This document shows positions 17,040-22,985 of a stretch of 25,577 nt of DNA, one piece after another. The position numbers were made by a program, and so were the translations under genes. This DNA comes from an uncultured Lachnospiraceae bacterium (GTDB lineage Bacteria; Bacillota; Clostridia; Lachnospirales; Lachnospiraceae): contig CAJUQJ010000014.1 of assembly GCA_910588215.1 (NCBI GenBank), positions 53,926-79,502 on the forward strand, in the 5' to 3' direction. The notes under the pieces were generated by a model that was given only the letters and a program-made list of their open reading frames with translations, searched no databases and was not told the origin of the DNA. The stretch's first letter is position 1, and every line of letters starts with the position of its first letter.

Positions 17040-18011
17040 CTAAAAATCCTCCATCGGTGCGGTTGCAATCCGATGATCTGTCTGTATGCCGTTTGCGGCT
17101 CTCTTTCTATCAGTATAACACATAGGATCTGCTCCTTGCACCATCCATGCTACCGCCCTGGCAAACCTCCCGGCCGTGTCATGAAAATGTCCGCCTTCAT
17201 TCCATTCCAGACAGACTTCTCCGGTTCCATACCGTTCAGACGCACATATCCCTCCAAAACTTACCGAGCTGCCCGCGCCGGAACTACCTGCTTTTGTCAA
17301 TTGCTCCTCCAGGATTTCCTTCACCCGCTTCGTACAATCCGCTACTCTCCTCATACGCGGATCCCTGCTCCGACTCTCCCTCTTCCCCAAAGACAGATAT
17401 ACATTCCCTTCAGGCCTCAGCGGACTCTTCTCTTCCATAAATTCGCAGAAACCGTCATACCAGAGAGAACCGGAAAGGCTGCCGATCCACCCGAAACGAT
17501 CCGTCACATACATCGAATAAAGCGCTGCCAGACCGCCGAGAGAGTAGCCAAGCAACGCCGTATGCTCCGGTTCCGGCTGCGTCCGGTAATTTGCATCTAT
17601 ATAAGGTTTAATTTCCTCCGTCAGACGACCAAGATAGCGTTTTGCCCTGCCCTGCGGCGGCATTTCTCCTCTGCCAAATGGCGGTGCACTCCACGGTGTA
17701 AAATCATCGTTCCAGCTCTCAGGTCTTACAGCCAGCAGGATAAATTCTGCCGGGATTCCTGCCTTGCCCAGGGCTGCCATAAACTCCGCAACCGGTATTT
17801 CTCCATTGATGTAAAGTACCGGCCAACGATCCGTCCCTGTATTATAGCCCTTGGGCAGGAGCAGACTGCAGGACAGACCCGCAATCTGCAGTTCCTGAAC
17901 TGTCCGCGCCTCCTTACTATGAGAGTCTCCGCCTTTCATAGCATGGGTGGCCATGTGCCCCGCCGGAGCTTTACTTATAAAATCTTCTGTCAAAGTCTCC
18001 TGATTTCTCAC
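17040..18011 (-). CDS. Fes/IroE-like alpha/beta-hydrolase esterase
   Basis: A 323-residue protein of the esterase D/enterochelin esterase-like group. The nucleophile elbow is GYSLGG with Ser157, and the catalytic His is probably in EWNEGGHFHDT near residue 275, followed by the usual AxAWM helix. YLGRLTEEIKPYIDANYR precedes the elbow, as in the family. No signal peptide. The family includes siderophore esterases and carbohydrate or feruloyl esterases; with a beta-galactosidase 19 bp downstream, removal of acyl groups from sugars is an inference. I accept the GTG start at 18011 because AAAGGAG lies about 9 bases upstream. The distance to the preceding SdpI-like gene is 47 bp with no clear promoter. 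Confidence 0.85.
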   Translation of the reverse strand: MRNQETLTEDFISKAPAGHMATHAMKGGDSHSKEARTVQELQIAGLSCSLLLPKGYNTGTDRWPVLYINGEIPVAEFMAALGKAGIPAEFILLAVRPESWNDDFTPWSAPPFGRGEMPPQGRAKRYLGRLTEEIKPYIDANYRTQPEPEHTALLGYSLGGLAALYSMYVTDRFGWIGSLSGSLWYDGFCEFMEEKSPLRPEGNVYLSLGKRESRSRDPRMRRVADCTKRVKEILEEQLTKAGSSGAGSSVSFGGICASERYGTGEVCLEWNEGGHFHDTAGRFARAVAWMVQGADPMCYTDRKRAANGIQTDHRIATAPMEDF

Positions 18012-18058
18012 TTCCTGCCTCTCCTTTTGTCGGTAGAATCTCTCTACGGTTCTTACAT

Positions 18059-18439
18059 TCAGATTCTTGGCTTTCCATTTTTATCAAATTTTTTGCGCAG
18101 AGCCCGCTCCACAACCGGTATCGTCAGGATCATTGCCATACCCTGCAGAAATACCCACAGGCCGAGTATCCCTCCCACGGTATCTTCTCCCCCGCCTCGG
18201 ACAACCAACATAACAGGCAGTGTAAGAATACCCATACACCAGCCGGTCTTCCACCACACCTTACCGCAGCAGAAATGAGCAAAATCCCATGTCTGCTGAT
18301 TCTTTCTGGACATGGCTGTCCTGTAGCCGTACGTATCATTGATAGTCCTTGGCGGATGCTTGACAAACCAATAGCCTATAACAATCATCAGAAGCGGTGT
18401 CATCATACTTGCGATCGTCATAAAGATCCAGAATCCCAT
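18059..18439 (-). CDS. SdpI-family small membrane protein
   Basis: A 126-residue protein with about three membrane segments (about 1-25, 68-83 and 88-110). The segment NDTYGYRTAMSRKNQQTWDF carries the SdpI family pattern (N-x-x-Y-G-Y-R-T ... S-x-x-N-x-x-x-W). In Bacillus, SdpI gives immunity to the SdpC toxin and sequesters the SdpR repressor; in most other bacteria the family is uncharacterised. The ATG at 18439 has AGGAGG 8 bases upstream. It is the fourth gene after padR. A second family member lies at 21223-21603 behind a different regulator. Confidence 0.85.
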   Translation of the reverse strand: MGFWIFMTIASMMTPLLMIVIGYWFVKHPPRTINDTYGYRTAMSRKNQQTWDFAHFCCGKVWWKTGWCMGILTLPVMLVVRGGGEDTVGGILGLWVFLQGMAMILTIPVVERALRKKFDKNGKPRI

Positions 18440-18457
18440 TCTTTCTTCCTCCTGAAA

Positions 18458-18781
18458 CTATCTGACCCGATATTTCTTCTCTATCACCGTCACATACACG
18501 ACCATTGCCCCAATCGCCTCCACCATACATCCCATTATAGACAGGATGATGTACGGCGAATTCTGACCCGTCAGAAGAGGCAGCCCAAGCAGGGCAAACA
18601 CGAAGCCGAAGACACACCACAGTTTCCCCACCGCACGGTTATACGCCCGCACATCCCTGACCTCGAATACTTTCGCATTCGCCCAGAAGCCAAACGGCAT
18701 GATCCTTTTTGAGAAAAAAGCATAAATACCAAAAGCGACCATGACCACACTACATAACATCCAGATTACAAATCCCACCAT
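18458..18781 (-). CDS. Small membrane protein of unknown function
   Basis: A 107-residue protein with three hydrophobic segments (about 1-24, 52-70 and 74-98). Between the first two is a polar loop, MPFGFWANAKVFEVRDVRAY, followed by NRAVGKLW. This loop vaguely recalls SdpI/DUF3784-type small membrane proteins, but I would not assign a family from it. The ATG at 18781 overlaps the stop of the preceding HAAS gene by one base (TAATG), so translation is coupled. The tight position between PadR-HAAS and SdpI-like genes suggests a shared membrane-stress or transport-related function. Confidence 0.8.
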   Translation of the reverse strand: MVGFVIWMLCSVVMVAFGIYAFFSKRIMPFGFWANAKVFEVRDVRAYNRAVGKLWCVFGFVFALLGLPLLTGQNSPYIILSIMGCMVEAIGAMVVYVTVIEKKYRVR

Positions 18782-19422
18782 TATCGTATATAAAGCCCTC
18801 CCAACTTCAGATCTTCATCAAAAGAGATCGTATAGACAACGCTCACATTCTCGTAGATCGCATCCGTCTGCGTGACTATGATAAGCGTTCCCTTCTGTTT
18901 CATACCCTGCACATATGTCTTTCCGATCGACTGCATCTCACCCCAGTCTTGGGAAATCTGCTGCCGCACCGGATCGATGACTTCGGGCGTCAGCTTACTC
19001 TTCAACTTATCCACCGCCATATCCTGCAGACCGTCAAAATCACCCTCATTCAACAACGTGATCACTTGTTCCACACTGGCGGCGATCTCTTCCTGCGAGA
19101 GATCGTCTCCCAATGCCGCCGGCTTCGGCATAAGCCACCAGGCCAGGAGCGACGAAGCTATGAGCGCCAGTATGATCTCACTGACGGTCCTTACGATCTT
19201 ACCTCTGCGGTATGCCTTCTTATCAGCGTCGGAAAAATCCTGCCAGAAAGCATCCGCAATCTCCTGCGGCTGCCCCATACTCTCCATGATCTGCTCCAAC
19301 GACTCCCCCTGTTCCCTGCGGGCAGCAATATCCGAAAGCAGCTGACTGCCTATCTCCTTCCTCTTCGTCCCCGTACATTTTAGTCTCTTAACAATTTCCT
19401 TCACATATTTCTCTGCATTCAT
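18781..19422 (-). CDS. HAAS/DUF1700-type membrane protein with DUF3887-like C-terminus
   Basis: A 213-residue single-pass protein. The N-terminal part (about 1-62) has the HAAS look, EKYVKEIVKRL then RKEIGSQLLSDIAAR and MGQPQEIADAF, the pattern found beside PadR regulators. One membrane segment follows (about 78-98). The outside part (about 105-213) resembles DUF3887: ITLLNEGDFDGL, then DVIDPVRQQI-like and IGKTYVQGMKQ segments, and a beta-rich end. The ATG at 19422 was chosen for AAAGGA about 10 bases upstream and because HAAS proteins start this way. It follows padR after 49 bp. Confidence 0.85.
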   Translation of the reverse strand: MNAEKYVKEIVKRLKCTGTKRKEIGSQLLSDIAARREQGESLEQIMESMGQPQEIADAFWQDFSDADKKAYRRGKIVRTVSEIILALIASSLLAWWLMPKPAALGDDLSQEEIAASVEQVITLLNEGDFDGLQDMAVDKLKSKLTPEVIDPVRQQISQDWGEMQSIGKTYVQGMKQKGTLIIVTQTDAIYENVSVVYTISFDEDLKLGGLYIR

Positions 19423-19471
19423 CTCGCCTGTTCCTTTCTCTTTAATACTCCCCTTTTGCAAACTATGAACC

Positions 19472-19804
19472 TCACTCCATCAACTGCTCCACGCCTTTCG
19501 CGATCTGCTGCCAGCTCTGATACATCTCACACATAATCTGCCGACCCTTATCCGTCATCAGATAGTACTTCCGCGGCAGCTGCTTGTTCTCCGCTTCGGA
19601 CCACCTGCTCTCCACCAGGCCTTCTTCTTCCAGACGATAGAGGATCGGGTAAAGCGTCCCTTCTTTCAGACAGAAAATATTACCGCTCTTCTCCCGCAGT
19701 TCCATGATCAACTGATAACCATATTTCTTGTCTTCCGTCAGAAGCCGTAGGACAAGCATGTCCAATGCACCTTTTTTCATCTGTCGTTCGTATTTTTCCT
19801 GCAT
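19472..19804 (-). CDS. PadR-family transcriptional regulator
   Basis: A 110-residue winged-helix repressor of the short PadR-s2 type. Landmarks are KKGALDMLVLRLL, YGYQLIMEL, the wing LKEGTLYPILYRLEEEGLVE (about residues 46-65), and PRKYYLMTDKGRQ, with one C-terminal dimer helix. The ATG at 19804 was preferred because a GGGGG tract lies 5 bases upstream; an ATG four codons earlier lacks a site. PadR regulators next to HAAS membrane proteins are a common pair in Firmicutes, usually self-repressed and released by envelope or drug signals. The ligand is unknown. First gene of a run that may extend to the beta-galactosidase. Confidence 0.94.
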   Translation of the reverse strand: MQEKYERQMKKGALDMLVLRLLTEDKKYGYQLIMELREKSGNIFCLKEGTLYPILYRLEEEGLVESRWSEAENKQLPRKYYLMTDKGRQIMCEMYQSWQQIAKGVEQLME

Positions 19805-19850
19805 CCTTTCCCCCATTCTCTGTGTTCTATATATGGTATATTATAATTCG

Positions 19851-19902
19851 CTAAATACTTTTTATTACTAAATATATTAATACTGACTGTTTATGCTGTC
19901 AA
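19851..19902 (-). promoter_or_regulatory. padR promoter with direct-repeat operator candidate
   Basis: On the minus strand a perfect TTGACA (19902-19897), a 17-bp spacer and TAATAT (19879-19874) form a strong promoter. CTAAATA occurs twice on the plus strand (19851-19857 and 19868-19874), 17 bp apart, covering the edge of the -10 box and the early transcribed region. This is where a self-repressing PadR would bind. Confidence 0.65.
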
Positions 19903-19930
19903 TCATAATTCTTATTTTTTATAATAAGTA

Positions 19931-19957
19931 TGTAACCTTTTCCCCTTACGAGTTGTA
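19931..19957 (+). promoter_or_regulatory. ECF-type promoter candidate for the sigma factor gene
   Basis: TGTAACCTTTT (19931-19941) resembles the -35 of Firmicutes ECF sigma factors (TGAAACCTTT in SigW). TGTA (19954-19957) stands at the -10 position after 17 bp. Autoregulation by the ECF factor at 20046 is likely. Confidence 0.5.
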
Positions 19958-19979
19958 CTATTAGTGAAAGGCTTTCAAT

Positions 19980-20027
19980 TATAGTACACGACATGACAAA
20001 TTTCTGTCTCTGATGTCGTTGACCATA
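19980..20027. repeat. 48-bp palindromic repeat, short copy
   Basis: Inverted ends of 15 bp (19980-19994 and 20013-20027) match at 12 of 15 positions and contain ACGACAT and ATGTCGT. The left end continues GACAAATTTCTG, closely matching the left end of the 103-bp element at 10182. It looks like the same family with the middle deleted. It lies 6 bases before the AAAGGAG of the sigma factor gene, so in mRNA it would form a hairpin just upstream of the ribosome binding site. Confidence 0.7.
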
Positions 20028-20045
20028 ACTACTAAAGGAGCACTC

Positions 20046-20528
20046 ATGAGACTACCAACACAGGAGCTGTTTGAAAAATACCAGAACAACCTTTACGCAG
20101 TTGCTTTTAATGTCTGCAAGAATGCAGAGGATGCGGAAGACGTTGTGCAGGACACTTTCATTCAGTACTATTCATTTAAAAAGCAATTCGACAACGAGCA
20201 GCATATACGCGCATGGCTGATCCGTGTGGCAATCAACAAAGCCAAAAATATGAACCGCACTTTCTGGCGGAAGAATAAAATGTCACTGGAAGATTATATG
20301 GAAACACTGACATTTGAAACGCCGGAGTCCAGTGAATTATTCGAAGCGGCTATGAGCCTCCCGGAGAAATACCGCATTGTGGTCCATCTATTTTATTACG
20401 AGGACTACTCCATACACGAGATTGCCGGAATCCTGAAACTGTCAGAAAGCAATGTCAAGGTAAGGTTGTCGCGCGCACGTTCGCTGCTCAGAGAAAAGCT
20501 GCAGGAGGAATGGGAAAATGACGAATAA
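20046..20528 (+). CDS. ECF-family RNA polymerase sigma factor
   Basis: A 160-residue sigma-70-like factor. Region 2 runs from LYAVAFNVCKNAEDAEDVVQ to HIRAWLIRVAINKAKN (about residues 17-76). Region 4 has SLPEKYRIVVHLFYYEDYSI, then HEIAGILKLSESNVKVRLSR (about 105-145). No other domain is present. The ATG at 20046 is supported by AAAGGAG with 5-base spacing; the longer frame that starts at 20013 would begin inside the palindromic repeat. Its last 11 bases overlap the next gene, which is probably its membrane partner. Such factors respond to envelope stress in Firmicutes; the signal here is unknown. Confidence 0.95.
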   Translation: MRLPTQELFEKYQNNLYAVAFNVCKNAEDAEDVVQDTFIQYYSFKKQFDNEQHIRAWLIRVAINKAKNMNRTFWRKNKMSLEDYMETLTFETPESSELFEAAMSLPEKYRIVVHLFYYEDYSIHEIAGILKLSESNVKVRLSRARSLLREKLQEEWENDE

Positions 20529-21108
20529 AGAAAAGTATAAACAGGCGTTTTCGGTATTACATGCCTCCGGCAGGATTTCCCTGGAGGAAGAAAGGATGAA
20601 GATCATGAAGAAAAAAGCAAGATTTCAGGCTGCGGCGGCAGCAGTAGCTGTCTGCCTGGCATTTGCAGGCGGCGGCAGCATCGCCTACGCTGCGGACTTA
20701 GGCGGCGTTCAGAGAAAGATTCAACTCTGGGTGCACGGAGATCAGACTGACGCGGATATCGTATACAATGCAAACGGAAGCTACGATCTGTGGTTTGAAG
20801 AAGACGGTGCACAGAAGGAAGGCCATGGCGGCGGCATAGCGATCGATCAGGATGGCACCGAACGTGCGTTAACGGAAGAGGAGATCATAGAGCATTTGAA
20901 CCAGCCTGAAGTAGAGTACCAGGAAGACGGCAGCGTCTGGGTATATTACTACGATCAAGAAATCGACATCACAGACCAATTTAAAGACGGCGTGTGCTAT
21001 GTAAAAGTGTCAAACGGTGAAACCACCCTGTATATGACCATTGTCTATCAGAATGGCTACTGCGTAAGCCCTCATAAATACGAAAGCCCCGATTCTTTCA
21101 ACAACTGA
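20518..21108 (+). CDS. Putative membrane-bound anti-sigma-like protein
   Basis: A 196-residue protein. The N-terminal part (about 1-36) is cytoplasmic and charged, with KEKYKQAFSVLHAS, a pattern often seen at the start of proteins that follow ECF genes. A hydrophobic Ala-rich segment (about 37-58, AAAAAVAVCLAFAGGGSIAYA) is the only membrane span. The outside part is acidic, with Gly, Asp and Tyr, and repeats related blocks such as NGSYDLWFEEDG and DGSVWVYYYDQE. No zinc anti-sigma motif is visible. Position (11-base overlap with the sigma gene) and topology suggest an anti-sigma factor, but this is an inference. The span could also be read as a signal peptide. Confidence 0.8.
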   Translation: MTNKEKYKQAFSVLHASGRISLEEERMKIMKKKARFQAAAAAVAVCLAFAGGGSIAYAADLGGVQRKIQLWVHGDQTDADIVYNANGSYDLWFEEDGAQKEGHGGGIAIDQDGTERALTEEEIIEHLNQPEVEYQEDGSVWVYYYDQEIDITDQFKDGVCYVKVSNGETTLYMTIVYQNGYCVSPHKYESPDSFNN

Positions 21109-21121
21109 AGAGGGAACACAA

Positions 21122-21167
21122 GAGCCGGCCGGATGGATCTTAACTCCATATCGGTCGGCTCCTTTTC
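21122..21167 (+). terminator. Rho-independent terminator of the ECF operon
   Basis: GAGCCGGCCG (21122-21131) pairs with CGGTCGGCTC (21152-21161) with one G-U pair. An inner stem ATGGA/TCCAT (21133-21149) follows, then CTTTTCT. It lies 13 bp after the stop. On the other strand no good U-tract is present, so it probably acts mainly for the plus strand. Confidence 0.85.
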
Positions 21168-21222
21168 TATTTGATGTCCCCTCCAAATGCGGTATCAGAG
21201 AGTATATCACCTGCTCTTCCTG

Positions 21223-21603
21223 TCACGATGCATCTTCCCCGCGCATATATGCCATAATCTTTAGATCGGTATAGTAGAATCCCCCGATCAGAGCTGCAAT
21301 ACCGATCCCTCCGCCAATCCCCAGCGCCCAGCCTACGGAAACCCGTGCAAGCAACAGGACAACATTCAGAACGGCCTCTGCAGCCAACAGATATTTACCC
21401 AGGCGGATAAAAATCTCCGGCGCGATCTTCTGCGCATAGTCCCAATGAGCCTGGGACCTTCTTGAGACCGGCGTATTGTATCCGTTATGCGATCTCATGT
21501 CGGACACTGGATGCTTCCGCAGCATATTTCCCACCAGGATCATCACAAGCGGCACGATAAAGTTCTGCAGCAACATTCCGATCGATCCAATCATTCCAGC
21601 CAT
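21223..21603 (-). CDS. SdpI-family small membrane protein (second copy)
   Basis: A 126-residue protein with a hydrophobic N-terminal segment (about 5-25) and two more after residue 60, the last Gly-rich (WALGIGGGIGIAALIGG). The core HNGYNTPVSRRSQAHWDYAQ matches the SdpI family pattern. The ATG at 21603 was chosen for AGGAGG 8 bases upstream; a GTG three codons earlier overlaps this site. It follows the XRE-like gene by 12 bp, so it is the second gene of that operon. Pairing of a regulator with an SdpI-like membrane protein recalls the SdpR-SdpI system of Bacillus, although the regulator class differs. Confidence 0.82.
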   Translation of the reverse strand: MAGMIGSIGMLLQNFIVPLVMILVGNMLRKHPVSDMRSHNGYNTPVSRRSQAHWDYAQKIAPEIFIRLGKYLLAAEAVLNVVLLLARVSVGWALGIGGGIGIAALIGGFYYTDLKIMAYMRGEDAS

Positions 21604-21615
21604 TTCCGGCACCTC

Positions 21616-22440
21616 CTAATACGCCGCAATGCGGATCATTGCCTTGATCCACTCTTTAAAGAAAAACCATCCCCCAGACACGTTCTCATCGATCACTCGC
21701 AACACCTCCTGCGAATCGAAGACGCCCTGTCTGCCCGTGACCTGCTGGAAAACGGTTCCTGTCGCCTCGCTGAATCCCAGTGCGATATCGCCCCTCGCCA
21801 CATCGCCCACTGCTACCTGCTGCCCGATAGCTATAGCACCGAAACTAAATTGCCCCACCGCCAGTGCACCCATAGAAAAAAGGCCCACGCAGACAGCGCC
21901 CATGGCCACAATGCCAAATGCGAATTCTCCCAGCGCGATACCGCCGATCGCTACTACCCCTGCAGAAAGAAGAAGACCGATTCCAATCGGCGCCACCGTA
22001 ATCACACCCAGGGCAGCCAATCCGATGGCAACGATCCCCTTAGCGGTCAGCCCGATGGCGATCACGCCCTTCGCCCGTCTCCCAAATCCTAAATTGACAT
22101 GCACAAGGGGCAGCCCCCGCCAACATATCTTACTCTTATATTCATAAGAAAATCCCTGTTTCACTATCTCACGCGCCTTGACTGTATTAGTATCCTGCTC
22201 CGTACCTGAAGGCTCCTGCTGCAGTGTCCATTGCTCCTCCATGGCAGATTCCTTCAATAAATAATCAGTACTGACTGCAAACAGGTCACTGATCATCACG
22301 ATCTTATCCAATTCCGGAACAGACTGATCTGTCTCCCACTTTGAAACGGACTGTCTGGACACTCCCAGTTTCTCTCCGAAGGCCTCTTGCGAAAGTCCCT
22401 CCCTCATCCTGAGTGCATAAATTTTTTCTCCAAGTGTCAT
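21616..22440 (-). CDS. XRE-family regulator fused to a glycine pentapeptide-repeat domain
   Basis: A 274-residue protein in three parts. Residues 1-62 are an XRE helix-turn-helix (LSQEAFGEKLGVSRQSVSKW). Residues 65-120 hold a polar linker and then YEYKSKICWRGLPLVHVN, a motif I have seen in uncharacterised Firmicutes proteins. Residues about 124-222 consist of short blocks of five residues, hydrophobic-small-hydrophobic-Gly-any; a perfect run reads IALGE FAFGI VAMGA VCVGL, then FSMGA LAVGQ FSFGA IAIGQ. This could be membrane-embedded or a beta-solenoid. The C-terminal 50 residues are soluble-looking. The ATG at 22440 has AAAGGGG with 6-base spacing. Its role is probably repression of its own operon with a membrane-sensing tail, which is inferred. 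Confidence 0.88.
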   Translation of the reverse strand: MTLGEKIYALRMREGLSQEAFGEKLGVSRQSVSKWETDQSVPELDKIVMISDLFAVSTDYLLKESAMEEQWTLQQEPSGTEQDTNTVKAREIVKQGFSYEYKSKICWRGLPLVHVNLGFGRRAKGVIAIGLTAKGIVAIGLAALGVITVAPIGIGLLLSAGVVAIGGIALGEFAFGIVAMGAVCVGLFSMGALAVGQFSFGAIAIGQQVAVGDVARGDIALGFSEATGTVFQQVTGRQGVFDSQEVLRVIDENVSGGWFFFKEWIKAMIRIAAY

Positions 22441-22572
22441 AGTGTACCCCTTTCCGCGTTATACTTCGGATCTCCTCCGGCAATGTCATACAGATGTTTT
22501 GCACACGCCTGAAAAAACCTCTCCACGCCATTCTTCTTATACCCCTTTTATACCCCAAAAGAACCTAAGAAA

Positions 22573-22601
22573 GCTATATATGGCACTTGGAAATTTGTCA
22601 A
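22573..22601 (-). promoter_or_regulatory. Promoter of the XRE-SdpI operon
   Basis: On the minus strand a perfect TTGACA (22601-22596), a 17-bp spacer and TATAGC (22578-22573), with TATATA also available two bases earlier. The leader is about 130 nt and ends in AAAGGGG before the ATG. No gene is seen in 22441-22676. Confidence 0.6.
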
Positions 22602-22676
22602 CCGACAGTTGCACCGCCGAAAAACCGCCTGTTCTGTGTCTAAATACACCATTCCGATCCGTTCAGCCCTCATCAT

Positions 22677-22811
22677 TTAGTGGCAGCCGCCACAGCGTCC
22701 GCAATCCCCGCCGCACTGGATCGATCTGCCCGCCTTCTTTACCTTGATCATGCTGCGGATCGCCAGTGCCACAGCGACTGCCACGACTGCCAACACAACT
22801 ACTGTTCCCAT
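22677..22811 (-). CDS. FeoB-associated Cys-rich membrane protein
   Basis: A 44-residue microprotein: one membrane helix (MGTVVVLAVVAVAVALAIRS), a basic stop-transfer (KVKKAGRS), and a cytoplasmic tail CGGDCGRCGGCH. This helix-plus-Cys-tail pattern is that of the FeoB-associated Cys-rich proteins, which follow feoB and are thought to aid ferrous iron transport. Start and stop are certain: AAGGAG stands 8 bases before the ATG. Its partner feoB is not intact here; a short relic lies directly upstream (22838-22984). The gene may therefore be an orphan left by a deletion, or may work with a FeoB encoded elsewhere. Confidence 0.85.
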   Translation of the reverse strand: MGTVVVLAVVAVAVALAIRSMIKVKKAGRSIQCGGDCGRCGGCH

Positions 22812-22837
22812 ATCGTCATCTCCTTATAATATCAGTT

Positions 22838-22984
22838 TCATTCCATCAGCATTCCCTTCTCTCTGTGCGGCCTAAACAATAGGTACAGGAAACCGTCCAC
22901 TGTCGTCACCGACAGATAATAGACGACAAACATCACCAGTGCAAAGACCGGCAGCGCCATCCATCTGTTTGTCACAATATGTCT
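22838..22984 (-). pseudogene. feoB: Relic of feoB (ferrous iron transporter)
   Basis: A 48-codon reading frame on the minus strand without a ribosome binding site. It begins beside the GH3 stop codon and reads HIVTNRWMALPVFALVMFVV, then YYLSVTTV. This corresponds to the junction of the soluble GTPase part and the first membrane helix of FeoB. It then jumps to DGFLYLLFRPHREKGMLME and a stop, which looks like the extreme C-terminus of a clostridial FeoB. The GTPase domain and nearly all gate helices are missing. The fragment lies 26 bp before the FeoB-associated Cys-rich gene, as the real feoB C-terminus would. Evidence is motif memory, not alignment; the first block is the more certain one. 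Confidence 0.72.
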
Positions 22985-22985
22985 G

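Noticed and set aside
22304..22558. 84-codon frame on the minus strand over the XRE start
   Set aside because: It overlaps the XRE helix-turn-helix in another frame and crosses the leader; no family pattern.
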